The notes under the pieces were generated by a model, which saw nothing but the letters and a program-made list of their open reading frames with translations, ran no database searches and had not been told where the DNA came from. Below are positions 53,962 through 63,627 of a DNA stretch of 64,000 bases, in pieces. Positions within the stretch are counted from its first letter, which is position 1, and the number at the start of each line of letters is the position of its first letter. The stretch covers positions 52,010-116,009 of the forward strand of contig DUEE01000001.1 of NCBI GenBank assembly GCA_011170285.1, read 5' to 3'. The translations under genes and the position numbers were made by a program. The DNA comes from Dehalococcoidia bacterium (GTDB lineage Bacteria > Chloroflexota > Dehalococcoidia > Dehalococcoidales > W498).

Positions 53962-54564
53962 TTGAAAGAGCCGTTTATTAAATTTATGGAAACCGAGTTG
54001 GGGTCTGTTTTTTTGCTCATTGCCTGTGGTCTTCCCGGCACCTGGAAGACGGAGACGACTGTGGAAGTAGCCAGGATTAAGGGCTATCCGCTTCTTCGTA
54101 GCGACCTGATTAGGCTGGAGGTACTGAAGAACGAGGATATATTTGATGAGAAAGTAGCCTCAAATATGGATAAAAGAGTAATGGTCTATGAGGAGATGTT
54201 CCGGCAGGCAGATGAGATTTCAACCAAGGGTAATGGTGTAATACTGGACGCCACTTTCGTTACCCAATCATTAAGAAGACAAGCTGCTGCCATAGCGGCT
54301 AAACATAATCTGTCGTTCGTCATTCTTCAAACGGACTGTCCGCAAGAGGTTTCAATTAGACGGATACTAGAACGGACTAAAGAGGATTATGTATCAAATG
54401 CACTGACCGGGCAAGCCTACCTCAACAATAAAAAGAAGTTTGAGGAAGTGGATTCAAATGACTTGAAGGAAGCATATCCGGACCTTAGTATCATCCACTT
54501 GACAGTTGATACCCAGCACGACCAACCTGAAGAGTGGTATATTATTGGTATGGAAAAGAAATAG
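53962..54564 (+). CDS. AAA_33-type P-loop kinase with altered Walker A
   Basis: A 200-residue zeta-toxin/AAA_33-like kinase. The P-loop reads GLPGTWKTE where GLPGTGKS/T is expected: the Gly before Lys is Trp (TGG for GGG). Other parts are intact: LLRSDLIRLE, GVILDATFVTQSLRRQA and VSIRRILER. It starts with TTG 53962, GAGGT upstream. It corresponds to the C-terminal part of fused COG2187 proteins. The Trp may block ATP binding. Confidence 0.82.
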   Translation: MKEPFIKFMETELGSVFLLIACGLPGTWKTETTVEVARIKGYPLLRSDLIRLEVLKNEDIFDEKVASNMDKRVMVYEEMFRQADEISTKGNGVILDATFVTQSLRRQAAAIAAKHNLSFVILQTDCPQEVSIRRILERTKEDYVSNALTGQAYLNNKKKFEEVDSNDLKEAYPDLSIIHLTVDTQHDQPEEWYIIGMEKK

Positions 54565-54635
54565 GCACTGGTTTATACCCCTTTGTCGCCCTGAACCCTG
54601 AACTAAATGCTGAAGAAAAGTCTTAAGGCAACAAA

Positions 54636-54700
54636 TGTCATTCTGAATGGAACAAAGTGGAATGAAGAATCTCAGATTCTTCGCTTCGCTCAGAATGACA
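54636..54700. repeat. TCATTCTGA...GCGAAGAATC inverted repeat element
   Basis: TGTCATTCTGAATGG at 54636 and its near complement TTCGCTCAGAATGACA ending at 54700 are inverted repeats, with GAAGAATCT-CAGATTCTTC at the centre. It shares the GCGAAGAATC core with the repeat at 41092-41226. Non-coding, likely mobile-derived. Confidence 0.8.
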
Positions 54701-54820
54701 GGGGGTGAAGGGTAAACAGTTAAAATGGTAGAAGGGTAAAGAGTAAATCGTTATAATGACAGAGGGGTAAGGAGTAAATCCTTAGAATGGCAGAGGGTAA
54801 AAAGTGAGCTGTTAAGGAGA
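54699..54820 (+). repeat. 31-bp degenerate tandem repeat
   Basis: Units of 31 bp begin at 54730 and 54761 (pattern AGAGGGGTAAGGAGTAAATC plus CTTAGAATGGC), with partial copies before and after. The GGGTAARGAGTAAAT core is shared. It lies just upstream of the PHP gene. Confidence 0.75.
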
Positions 54821-54825
54821 TAGAA

Positions 54826-55686
54826 ATGAAAATAGATTTACATATCCATACCAAGACCTGTTCCGATGGTAATTTGTCTATTGAGGAAGTCTTCAAGGAA
54901 GCAAAAAAGAGAAATATAAACTTTATGTCGACCACTGACCACGACTGTATAGACTGCCAGGAGAGAGCAATCGCTCTTGCCCGAGAACATGGCATAGCCT
55001 ACATTACTGGGGTAGAATTGAATGTGACATTCCCGTATCATGACAAGCCCATTTCATTAGACTTTCTGGGATATCAGTACGATTTCAACAATAAAGAGCT
55101 AAAAGATAAACTCCTGTTGATAAGAGAGCGTAGAGAAGCGAGGGCACTTGAAGTTTTAGACAAATTGAATGTGGAGTTTGATAAAGAGAATATCACGAGA
55201 TTTACCGAGAAAGACATCAAGAATATTCAGGATAGTGTTGATGGCGCCTTCGGTCGACCTCATATAGCCAACTACCTGATAGAAAAGGGCATTGTCAGGG
55301 ATAAGCAAGAGGCATTTGATAAGTATCTGGTTAAGTGCAATGTGCCGAAATACCCACTGCCACTGGCTGAAGCGTCAAGATTAATTAGAAATGCCGGTGG
55401 TAGGTTGGTACATGCCCACCCCAATGACCCAAATGGTACATCTTTAATAGCTATAACGCATGATTTGGAGGAACAGACGAGGATTATTGAAGAATATATG
55501 CTAGACTACATTGATGGTGTTGAGTGCTGGCATTCAAGACACGATGCCAATACTACTGCCCACTACCTTGGGTTCGCCAGAAAGCACGGTCTGATTATGA
55601 CCGGAGGTAGTGATTGTCATCAAAAACCAATTCTTCTGGGCACACTTGATATACCCGACTGGGTTGCTGAGCAGTTCAGTCGATAG
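54826..55686 (+). CDS. PHP-domain phosphoesterase
   Basis: A 286-residue metal-dependent phosphoesterase. PHP motifs are DLHIHTKTCSDG (motif I), TTDHDCIDC (II), GVELN and AHPNDPNG (III), and GSDCHQKP near the end (IV). The layout matches the YciV/RNase AM or 3',5'-nucleotide bisphosphate phosphatase group. Exact substrate unclear. It precedes ahcY by 53 nt and may belong with the methyl-cycle genes, since such enzymes recycle nucleotide by-products. Confidence 0.88.
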   Translation: MKIDLHIHTKTCSDGNLSIEEVFKEAKKRNINFMSTTDHDCIDCQERAIALAREHGIAYITGVELNVTFPYHDKPISLDFLGYQYDFNNKELKDKLLLIRERREARALEVLDKLNVEFDKENITRFTEKDIKNIQDSVDGAFGRPHIANYLIEKGIVRDKQEAFDKYLVKCNVPKYPLPLAEASRLIRNAGGRLVHAHPNDPNGTSLIAITHDLEEQTRIIEEYMLDYIDGVECWHSRHDANTTAHYLGFARKHGLIMTGGSDCHQKPILLGTLDIPDWVAEQFSR

Positions 55687-55739
55687 AAGGAGGTCGTGTT
55701 TGAACATTTATATTGGTATAAATTATCAAGGAGTAGCTA

Positions 55740-57005
55740 ATGACATTAACTAAAAACTATGACATTAAAGACCCGACACTGGCTGAAGGGGGTAAGCAGC
55801 GGATAGAATGGGCTTACCGGGAGATGCCAGTAATGAGGCTAATCAGGGAGAGATTTGCCTCCGAGAAGCCACTGAAGGACATCCGAATATCAGCTTGCCT
55901 CCACATTACCACCGAAACAGCAAACCTGGCACTAACTCTCAAGGAGGGGGGCGCCGATGTCATTTCATGTGCCTCTAATCCTCTCAGCACCCAGGATGAT
56001 GTGGCGGCTGCCTTGGTGGAATATGGCATTCCTACTAACGCAATTAAAGGAGAGGATGAAAAAACCTACTATAAGCACATTGATACTGCTCTAGACAATA
56101 AACCCCAGCTCACTGTAGATGACGGTGCTGACCTGGTTACTACTCTTCACACCAAGCGGAGCAACCTAATTAACAATGTCATAGGTGGCACTGAGGAAAC
56201 CACCACAGGAGTTATAAGGCTACGCAGCCTGGAGAGGGCAGGGAAACTCAAGTATCCTCTAATTGCGGTCAATGATGCTCAGACCAAGTATCTATTTGAT
56301 AATCGCTATGGCACCGGACAAAGCACTATTGATGGTATCACCCGAGCCACTAATATACTGTGGGCAGGGAAAAAGGTAGTGATTTGTGGTTATGGCTGGT
56401 GTGGGCATGGTATAGCCCTAAGAGCCGATGGGTTGGGCTCTCAAGTGATTATAACCGAAGTAGAGCCAGTCCGTGCCCTGGAGGCGGTTATGGATGGCTA
56501 TGGGGTTATGCCATTAATAGAAGCTGCTAAGATAGGCGATATTTTCATTACTATTGCCGGGGATAAAAGTGTTATTGATAAGGCTCATTTTCAAGTAATG
56601 AAGGATGGAGCCATTCTAGCCAATAGCGGACACTTCAATGTTGAGATTAATATCCCGGCTTTGGAAAGTCTGGCTCATAGTAAACGGCGCATACGACCCT
56701 TCGTTGATGAGTATACCCTGAGTAATGGTTATCACCTTTACTTACTGGGCGAGGGAAGACTGATTAACCTGGCGGCCGCTGAAGGACACCCAGCTAGTGT
56801 TATGGATATGAGCTTTGCAAACCAGGCTCTGTGTCTGGAGTATATGGCAAAAAATAGGGGACATCTTGAGACTAAGGTTTACCCTGTGCCCGAAGAAATT
56901 GATAAGCAGGTGGCACAGTTAAAACTAAGCTCTATGGGCATTGATATTGACCGTTTAACCCAGGAGCAAAGGGAATACCTGACCAGTTGGGAAGAAGGGA
57001 CATAG
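55740..57005 (+). CDS. ahcY: Adenosylhomocysteinase
   Basis: A 421-residue NAD-dependent enzyme that splits S-adenosylhomocysteine into adenosine and homocysteine. The NAD fingerprint [20 protein letters not shown] and the substrate part [20 protein letters not shown] match the family, as do [11 protein letters not shown] and GHFNVEIN. It lies 13 nt before metK; together they form the methyl-transfer cycle with the methionine synthase at 49522. Confidence 0.96.
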   Translation: MTLTKNYDIKDPTLAEGGKQRIEWAYREMPVMRLIRERFASEKPLKDIRISACLHITTETANLALTLKEGGADVISCASNPLSTQDDVAAALVEYGIPTNAIKGEDEKTYYKHIDTALDNKPQLTVDDGADLVTTLHTKRSNLINNVIGGTEETTTGVIRLRSLERAGKLKYPLIAVNDAQTKYLFDNRYGTGQSTIDGITRATNILWAGKKVVICGYGWCGHGIALRADGLGSQVIITEVEPVRALEAVMDGYGVMPLIEAAKIGDIFITIAGDKSVIDKAHFQVMKDGAILANSGHFNVEINIPALESLAHSKRRIRPFVDEYTLSNGYHLYLLGEGRLINLAAAEGHPASVMDMSFANQALCLEYMAKNRGHLETKVYPVPEEIDKQVAQLKLSSMGIDIDRLTQEQREYLTSWEEGT

Positions 57006-57018
57006 AAAAGGAGGGGAA

Positions 57019-58233
57019 ATGACTAATAGCTTTGCTAGCTCGCCCAAATATATGCTTACCTCAGAGTCAGTTACCGAAGGGCACCCGGATAAGCTGTGTG
57101 ACCAAATATCAGACGCTATTCTAGACACCATTCTGGATAGAGACCCCTATGCCAGGGTTGCCTGTGAGGTAGCAACGACTACTGGATTAGTAATTGTTCT
57201 GGGTGAGATTACCACCGATTGCTATATTGAAATTCCTCAGATAGTTAGAGGAGTGGTTCGTGATGTAGGCTATACTTATCCTGAATATGGCTTTGATTAT
57301 CAGTCGTGCGGGGTAATGGTCTCTATTAATGAACAATCCAGTGATATTGCTATGGGAGTAGATAAATCACTGGAGGTTAAGTCAAGCTCATCTGCTGATG
57401 ACTTGAATAAAATTGGTGCTGGTGACCAGGGAATGATGGTTGGCTTTGCCTGTAATGAGACTGATGAGCTTATGCCCCTGCCTATTTCCCTGGCACATAA
57501 GCTATGCCGACGGTTGGCTCAGATGAGAAAGGATAATATCATATCCTATCTTCGTCCTGATGGAAAATCGCAGGTAACTGTGGAATATCGGAACGGTATT
57601 CCACAACGAATAGATAGTGTAGTAATTGGAGCCCAGCATGACCCTGATGTTAGCCATGATGAAATTGAACGGGATATCATTGAGCAAGTAATCAGGACAA
57701 TCATTCCTGCCTCACTGATAGATGATGGAACCAAGTTTTATGTTAATGCTACTGGTCGATTTGTAATTGGCGGACCGGTATCTGATACTGGCTTTACCGG
57801 GCGTAAGATTCTGGTTGATACCTATGGTGGTATTGCCCGGCATGGCGGCGGTGCTTTCTCGGGTAAAGACCCAACCAAGGTTGACCGCTCAGCCGCCTAT
57901 GCGGCTCGCTATATAGCCAAGAATATTGTGGCTGCTGGGCTAGCCGAGCGTATAGAGCTTCAAATCTCGTATGTTATTGGTGTTGCTTACCCACTCTCCA
58001 TCTCTATTGAAACCTTTGGGACAGCTAAGGTTGATAATGAACTTATTAAAAACCTGATTAATAAGCACTTTGACCTTAGGCTTGGAGCCATTATTCGTAA
58101 CTTTGACCTTCGCCGTCCCATCTATAGACCGACCGCTGCCTATGGGCACTTCGGACGGGATGACCTTGACCTCCCCTGGGAAAAAACCGACAAAGCCGAA
58201 GTTCTCAAGGCTGAGGCGCTGGGTAAGCAGTAA
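57019..58233 (+). CDS. metK: S-adenosylmethionine synthetase
   Basis: A 404-residue enzyme that makes SAM from methionine and [19 protein letters not shown] (ATP/methionine-binding), [12 protein letters not shown] and [18 protein letters not shown] (phosphate loop) are intact. AGGAGGGG lies 5 nt before the ATG. It follows ahcY closely and is followed by an intergenic hairpin repeat. Confidence 0.97.
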   Translation: MTNSFASSPKYMLTSESVTEGHPDKLCDQISDAILDTILDRDPYARVACEVATTTGLVIVLGEITTDCYIEIPQIVRGVVRDVGYTYPEYGFDYQSCGVMVSINEQSSDIAMGVDKSLEVKSSSSADDLNKIGAGDQGMMVGFACNETDELMPLPISLAHKLCRRLAQMRKDNIISYLRPDGKSQVTVEYRNGIPQRIDSVVIGAQHDPDVSHDEIERDIIEQVIRTIIPASLIDDGTKFYVNATGRFVIGGPVSDTGFTGRKILVDTYGGIARHGGGAFSGKDPTKVDRSAAYAARYIAKNIVAAGLAERIELQISYVIGVAYPLSISIETFGTAKVDNELIKNLINKHFDLRLGAIIRNFDLRRPIYRPTAAYGHFGRDDLDLPWEKTDKAEVLKAEALGKQ

Positions 58234-58244
58234 ATATGGGTAAT

Positions 58245-58341
58245 TTGAAGGGGCTTGCCCTTTAAAAATATTCCTTCCCCTTCCCCTTATCAAGGGGAAA
58301 GGGATAAATCCTTCATAGGTGAAGGATAAAGGGGATAGGGT
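58245..58341. repeat. Dispersed multi-hairpin repeat, copy 3, running into a gene start
   Basis: TTGAAGGGGC-TTG-CCCTTTAA (58245-58264), CCCTTCCCCTTATCAAGGGG with AAAGGG (58277-58302) and TCCTTCATAGG-TGAAGGA (58309-58326) repeat the order of copy 2. The repeat tail AAAGGGGATAGGGTTGA holds the TTG start of the next gene at 58341. Confidence 0.88.
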
Positions 58342-59768
58342 TGAAAAATAACCCCATTAAGTTTGGCACTGATGGCTGGCGAGGGATTATCGCCCAGGAC
58401 TTCACCTTTGATAATGTGCGGGCGTGCGCTCAAGGGGTATCCAGTTACTTTAAACAGGCGAGATTAGCTCACCGGGGGCTAATTGTAGGTTATGATACTC
58501 GCTTTGCCTCTGAGGAATTTGCTTCTGCCGCCGCTGAAGTAATCGCTGGCAATGGAATAAAGGTATATCTCTGCCCTAAAGTTACCCCTACCCCGGTGGT
58601 AAGCTTTGGCATTCTAGCCAAACAGGCAGGCGGTGCTATCATTATAACCGCCAGCCATAATACAGCCAGGTGGAACGGCCTCAAGTATAAATCTGAATAC
58701 GCCTCCAGCGCCCCAGATGAGGTTACTGCTGAAATAGAAAGGCATATTTCCCAGGCTCTGGCTACCGGGGAAATAAATCAAATGCCGCTAGCTAATGCTT
58801 TAGACCGAGGGCTAGTAGAATACCTTGACCTAGACCCGATTTACTCAGACCAGCTAACCAGGCTCATTAACCTGAATGAGCTATGTCGAGCCAGGTTCAA
58901 GATAGTAGTTGACTCTATGTATGGAGCCGGTGCTGGTTATTTTAAGACACTGTTAGCTGGAGGAGCTATTGAGGTGGAGGAGATAAATAACGAACGCAAT
59001 CCCCTTTTCCCCGGCATTCAACCTGAGCCAATTGCCGCTAATCTAGCCAAGCTTTCAACTACAGTTAAAGAGGCGGGGGCTAATGTAGGATTTGCTACTG
59101 ATGGCGATGCCGACCGCATTGGCATTGTGGATGAGAATGGAGCATTTCTGACTCAGCTCCAGGTCTTGGCTCTGCTCTGCCTCTATTTGCTGGAAGTGCG
59201 TGGTGAGCGTGGTGCTATAGTTAAGACAATAACTACTACCAGTATGCTTTATCGCTTAGGCGAAATATATAAGGTGCCAGTCTATGAGACCCCGGTAGGC
59301 TTTAAATATATTGCCCCGATAATGATGGCGGAAAATGCCATTATTGGTGGAGAGGAGAGCGGTGGCTATGGTTTCTTGGGTCATATGCCAGAACGAGATG
59401 CTATTCTGGCTGGTCTTTATTTCCTTGATCTGATGATTAAGACAGGTAAAACCCCGTCGCAACTTTTGGACTATTTATATGGCAAGGTTGGTCCTCACTA
59501 CTATCAGCGTATAGATGTCAAATTCCCCGAAGATGAACGGCAAGTCATAAATAGTCGCATAAGGGATAATTTTCCTGAGTCGATTGATGGCGTGAAGGTA
59601 ATAAAGACAAACACCACCGATGGCTTTCACTTCACCTTGGCTGATACTACCTGGCTACTCATCAGATTTTCGGGGACTGAGCCAGTGCTCCGCATCTATG
59701 CCGAAAGTAATAGCCCGGCTCGAGTAGGAAGGCTGCTTAAGATGGGCAAAGAATTAGCCGGGGTCTAA
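58341..59768 (+). CDS. Phosphoglucomutase/phosphomannomutase-family protein
   Basis: A 475-residue alpha-D-phosphohexomutase with phosphoserine loop TASHNTARWNG, metal loop DGDADRIG, sugar loop GGEESGGYG and phosphate loop RFSGTEPVLR. It interconverts hexose 1- and 6-phosphates; glucose, mannose or glucosamine preference is open. The start is TTG 58341 in the tail of a repeat element, which supplies AAAGGGGAT as the ribosome binding site. The next gene (PGI/PMI) suggests a role in sugar-phosphate supply. Confidence 0.93.
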   Translation: MKNNPIKFGTDGWRGIIAQDFTFDNVRACAQGVSSYFKQARLAHRGLIVGYDTRFASEEFASAAAEVIAGNGIKVYLCPKVTPTPVVSFGILAKQAGGAIIITASHNTARWNGLKYKSEYASSAPDEVTAEIERHISQALATGEINQMPLANALDRGLVEYLDLDPIYSDQLTRLINLNELCRARFKIVVDSMYGAGAGYFKTLLAGGAIEVEEINNERNPLFPGIQPEPIAANLAKLSTTVKEAGANVGFATDGDADRIGIVDENGAFLTQLQVLALLCLYLLEVRGERGAIVKTITTTSMLYRLGEIYKVPVYETPVGFKYIAPIMMAENAIIGGEESGGYGFLGHMPERDAILAGLYFLDLMIKTGKTPSQLLDYLYGKVGPHYYQRIDVKFPEDERQVINSRIRDNFPESIDGVKVIKTNTTDGFHFTLADTTWLLIRFSGTEPVLRIYAESNSPARVGRLLKMGKELAGV

Positions 59769-59866
59769 AAGGGAGTTTAAAAGGGGTAAAGTCATTCTAA
59801 ACAAACTATCTTTCTGCTTTGTTCAGTCTATAGCATAAAGAAAAGGGGACTGAGGGGGTGAGGTAG

Positions 59867-60955
59867 ATGAACGATATTAATTTAGATGACCCCCAGGTAT
59901 ATAACCAATATGACCCAGAAGGGATGCTGGAACGCATTCACGAAATGCCTGAGCTTTGCCAGCGAGCCTGGCAAATGGCTATGAATTTCAACTTTCCTCA
60001 AGGCTACTCCCGAGTTAATAAAGTGGTTATTTCAGGTATGGGCGGCTCAGCCATTGGAAGCGACTTAGTAAATAGCTTGGTAGCATCAGAAGCAAAGTTA
60101 CCTATCCTTATCTACCGTGACTATGAATTGCCCGCCTTTATTGATGGTCAAACCCTAGTTATTGCCTCTAGCTACTCAGGGATGACTGATGAAACTCTGT
60201 TCTCATTTGAGCAAGCCCTGGAGACGGAGTCCAAAAAGTTAGTGATTACCACTGGCGGTAAGCTGAAGACGCTGGCTGAGGAGAGAAATATCCCTGTTTT
60301 TAGCTTTGATTATGAGGCTCAGCCCCGTGCCGCCTTGCCTTTTAACTTCCTGTCTATTCTCGGCTTTCTACAAACGCTCGGCTTCATAAGGGATAAGTCG
60401 GTAGATGTGAGAGAAATGGTGCGAATATTACAGGAACTATCACAAAAAATAAATGAGGGCGTGCCTGTGTCCCATAACCCGGCTAAGCAACTGGCAAATA
60501 GGCTATATGGTCACCTACCGGTGATATATGGAGCTGGCATATTGTCGGAGGTGGCGCACCGCTGGAAGACCCAGCTTAATGAGAATAGCAAAGCCTGGGC
60601 TTTTTATGAGGTTTTCCCTGAACTCAATCACAACGCGGTGGTCGGCTACCAATACCCCCCAGAATTGGCATCTAAAATGGTGGTAGTGTTACTTCGATCA
60701 GCTTTGCTCCCACAGCGCATTCAGCTTTGCTACCAGGTAACCTGTCAGCTACTTGAACGAGCCAAGATTAACTATCAATTTGTTGATGGTGAGGGCACCA
60801 GCCCGTTGAGCCAGATGATGAGCCTGGTGCTCTTCGGTGACTATATTAGCTACTACATGGCAATTCTGTACAAGACTGACCCCACCCCGATAAAAGCCAT
60901 AGATTATCTTAAGGAGCAGCTTGCGCAGGGTGGAGACAAAGAGGCAAAGGGCTAG
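59867..60955 (+). CDS. Bifunctional phosphoglucose/phosphomannose isomerase
   Basis: A 362-residue SIS-domain isomerase of the PGI/PMI type. GMGGSAIGSDLV and ASSYSGMTDET are the sugar-phosphate-binding loops of the first SIS domain, QLNENSKAWAF and FPELNHNAVVGY carry catalytic Glu/His of the second. It interconverts fructose 6-phosphate with glucose or mannose 6-phosphate. Ribosome binding site GGGGGTGAGG. It forms a pair with the phosphohexomutase 98 nt upstream. Confidence 0.93.
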   Translation: MNDINLDDPQVYNQYDPEGMLERIHEMPELCQRAWQMAMNFNFPQGYSRVNKVVISGMGGSAIGSDLVNSLVASEAKLPILIYRDYELPAFIDGQTLVIASSYSGMTDETLFSFEQALETESKKLVITTGGKLKTLAEERNIPVFSFDYEAQPRAALPFNFLSILGFLQTLGFIRDKSVDVREMVRILQELSQKINEGVPVSHNPAKQLANRLYGHLPVIYGAGILSEVAHRWKTQLNENSKAWAFYEVFPELNHNAVVGYQYPPELASKMVVVLLRSALLPQRIQLCYQVTCQLLERAKINYQFVDGEGTSPLSQMMSLVLFGDYISYYMAILYKTDPTPIKAIDYLKEQLAQGGDKEAKG

Positions 60956-60965
60956 GCAGCGAGTT

Positions 60966-61835
60966 TTATAACCCCTCTACAATCTTATACATGTTCTCAT
61001 ATGCCTTTTGGAAATCAAGATCACCTTTTTCAAGTCTATCTTTTAAGATATTCATTCTGCTTACAAATTCCTGCCTGTCTTTATTCTTCACCAAATCTGA
61101 CCATATTTTGGCTCTTTCTTGGAATAGTTTCTCAATATTCGCCATATTCGGTAAGCTCATTTGCAAGGTGGCATAAAGTTCTGGCTCCTCTGAAATAACA
61201 CTCCCCGCCAGCGTTAGCAACACTTTATAAGTGCTGCCACCAATTGCTTCTAACTGTTTTAAATTATCAAGGCTTAGCAAGATATCGGCTGAAACTATAG
61301 CAATGAAGTGAGACAGCCCGAGAATAACAGACATCATTTCATCGTGTTCCTGAGGGGTCATCACAGTAACTCTAGCCCCTCTGGTTTCTAAATAGCCTCT
61401 GATTTTTTGAGACAGAGCTGTCTCCGCCTCATTAGTAGGCGTCAGAACAAAGTTCTGCTTGGCAATATCCCTGGCACCAGGACCAAACATTGGGTGCACC
61501 CCCAGCGTTGTCCCTGTTTTTATGTACTTGTGCATTATTTCGACCGTGAATACCTTAATAGAGGCAATGTCTATAATGACCTGCTCAGGACTTATATAAG
61601 GGTGGAGCTGTTGTATAACCTCCTCAAAATTGGCTATGGGCACTGATATTAAGATTGCGTCGGCACTCTTAACTGCTTCTGCATTGGTGGCGACTTCAAC
61701 GCCTAGTTGCTGCTTGGCTTCCAGTAGTTTTCTTTGGTTCCTGCCGGTTATTATCACCTCTTTGCCATCTTTCAATAAAAAGTCGGCAAACCATCGTCCC
61801 ATATTTCCTGAGCCACCAATTATTGCTACTCTCAC
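60966..61835 (-). CDS. tyrA: Prephenate dehydrogenase
   Basis: A 289-residue NAD(P)-dependent enzyme of tyrosine synthesis. The Rossmann motif GGSGNMGRWFADFL, DIASIKVFTVEIM and the substrate-binding GVHPMFGPGA (His110 region) are typical. Its C-terminal helical dimer domain (VILGLSHFIAIV) is complete. It is convergent with PGI/PMI. No other aromatic amino-acid gene lies in the window. Confidence 0.9.
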   Translation of the reverse strand: MRVAIIGGSGNMGRWFADFLLKDGKEVIITGRNQRKLLEAKQQLGVEVATNAEAVKSADAILISVPIANFEEVIQQLHPYISPEQVIIDIASIKVFTVEIMHKYIKTGTTLGVHPMFGPGARDIAKQNFVLTPTNEAETALSQKIRGYLETRGARVTVMTPQEHDEMMSVILGLSHFIAIVSADILLSLDNLKQLEAIGGSTYKVLLTLAGSVISEEPELYATLQMSLPNMANIEKLFQERAKIWSDLVKNKDRQEFVSRMNILKDRLEKGDLDFQKAYENMYKIVEGL

Positions 61836-61889
61836 TCATTCATCCTTGTCAGTTTAGGATTATTTTAGTCCCATTCTCCAGTTTTTACC

Positions 61890-62045
61890 AGTAACCCCAT
61901 CCCCCTGTATCCCCCTTCCCCTTGAACTCCTTTGAGGACTGGCTTCTCCCTTTAGTAAAGGGAGATAGAGAGGGATTTCAAATCCCCCTTAATCCCCCTT
62001 TTCCAAAGGGGGATTATTAAAAAGAGGGGCTTCGCCCCTCTTAAC
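61890..62045. repeat. Dispersed multi-hairpin intergenic repeat, copy 4
   Basis: Hairpins CTCCCTTTAGTAAAGGGAG, AATCCCCCTTTTCCAAAGGG with GGATT, and AAGAGGGGC-TTC-GCCCCTCTT (62022-62042) lie in tandem. The last is the family's core. The remaining gap up to 62255 holds nothing I can support. Confidence 0.85.
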
Positions 62046-62255
62046 ACCCATTATTTACTTTCAAGATATTCTGGTGGCTCTTCCCAATTTCCTTGGTAGA
62101 GCAAGTTGTATGAAAGAAAGAACTTTTAACTTGGTTCTAAGTCTGGAAGCTATGACCCAATAAAATTTACATCTTGACATAAACCATGGGGAGGTCTAAT
62201 ATTTTGGTGGAGTCATTTCCCCTCTCCTGAATAATCATGGCTTGCGGAGGCTAAT

Positions 62256-63623
62256 ATGGACACATATACTATTCAGGAAATTGAAGTAGATAAGTTGCTA
62301 TTGGATGTTAGAAATCCAAGACACAATATCCTCGAAAAACAAAGCGAAACTCTGGCAGAAATAATGCTTAACCAGAGGGGTAAGCTTTTAAAGCTAGCGA
62401 AAGACATAGTAGATTTTGGGATAAATCCTTCAGACTTGAATATTGTTATACCTACCAAAATTGATAGTGGCAAGTTCGTTGTGCTTGAAGGCAATAGACG
62501 ACTTGCGGCCATTCAATTGTTGTGTGACCCCAATTTGGCAGCTTTGGGTTATAATACAAAGAATAGTAATGCATTCAAACTTCATAGTGAAAGGTATAAG
62601 AAAAGCCCAATAGACAGATTGCGCTGCGTGGTTTTTGGCCAACGTGATGATGCTAATCATTGGATTGAATTAAGACATACGGGAGAAAATGAAGGTAGAG
62701 GCGTCGTAGGTTGGGGAGCCAAGGAAAAGGCCAGATTTAACGAATTGCTAGGTAAACATTCCAGTGCATTACAAGTGTTGGAGTTTGTCAGAAGAAATTC
62801 TAATTTAAGCGGAGAAGAGAAAGCAGCGTTAAAAACCCCCAATCTTACTAGTATTCAACGTCTTGTGGGTGACCCCGATGTAAGAGAATCTCTTGGAATA
62901 GATATAACCGATGGTTATGTGACTACAAATTTACCACCAGAGGAAATAATAAATGGTCTTACAAAACTTGTAATGGATATTGCCACACAAAGAAAATCTG
63001 TAGATGACATTCGTCATAAAGCTAATAGGGCGGATTACATATATGAGTTTACTGAAGAATGTTTGCCTGATACTAACGCTACTCCAGTTGAAACTTGGAA
63101 GATACAATCACAGACCAGTCCTGTGAAACCACGCGTCCTTCCAAGCGGAATGATTTCAATTGCAGCGGCAGGCAAGAAAAGCGTGCCCTTATCTACTAGC
63201 AGATTAACACTTATACCATCCAGCTGTGTTTTAAAAATTAAAAACGCAATACGTATTAACAAAATTTATAAGGAATTACGCGGTCTTGAAGTTAAAGGTT
63301 TTGAGAATGCTTGCGCTATTACATTTCGCGTTTTTCTTGAACTAAGCGTTGAAAATTATGCTAGAGCAAAAAATATCATTTGTCATGAGAAAGATAGTTT
63401 GGTGAATAAGATTGATAAAGTTGCCAAATATATGGAATCCAATAAGTTAATGTCTAAGGATGAGCTTAAACCTATTCGGGTTGCTTGTTCGACTCCAGAT
63501 AATTTAGTCTCGACACATACATTAAATGCTTATGTCCACAATCCCAATCTCTCTCCTAAAGCAGATAACCTTAAGTTGACTTGGGATGACTTTGAGAAAT
63601 ATTTTAAGACCATGTGGTCATGA
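62256..63623 (+). CDS. ParB-like nuclease-domain protein
   Basis: A 455-residue protein with an N-terminal ParB/sulfiredoxin-type domain (VDKLLLDVRNPRHN, KFVVLEGNRRLAAIQLL). A mid part has a HTH-like stretch (NLTSIQRLVGDPDVRESLG), and the C-terminal domain is helical. The GNRR motif is the ParB nucleotide-binding box. It is not a standard chromosome-segregation ParB (no ParA, no KorB region), and lies 4 nt before a Dam-like methylase. AT-rich codons suggest transfer. A defence or phage-derived role is possible. Confidence 0.82.
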   Translation: MDTYTIQEIEVDKLLLDVRNPRHNILEKQSETLAEIMLNQRGKLLKLAKDIVDFGINPSDLNIVIPTKIDSGKFVVLEGNRRLAAIQLLCDPNLAALGYNTKNSNAFKLHSERYKKSPIDRLRCVVFGQRDDANHWIELRHTGENEGRGVVGWGAKEKARFNELLGKHSSALQVLEFVRRNSNLSGEEKAALKTPNLTSIQRLVGDPDVRESLGIDITDGYVTTNLPPEEIINGLTKLVMDIATQRKSVDDIRHKANRADYIYEFTEECLPDTNATPVETWKIQSQTSPVKPRVLPSGMISIAAAGKKSVPLSTSRLTLIPSSCVLKIKNAIRINKIYKELRGLEVKGFENACAITFRVFLELSVENYARAKNIICHEKDSLVNKIDKVAKYMESNKLMSKDELKPIRVACSTPDNLVSTHTLNAYVHNPNLSPKADNLKLTWDDFEKYFKTMWS

Positions 63624-63627
63624 TAAT

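Noticed and set aside
54699..54820. CRISPR array
   Set aside because: Units are directly adjacent 31-bp degenerate repeats without unique spacers, and no cas gene is in the window.
62256..63623. Chromosome or plasmid partition locus
   Set aside because: The gene has a ParB-type N-terminal domain but no ParA or parS-like sites, and its partner is a DNA methylase.
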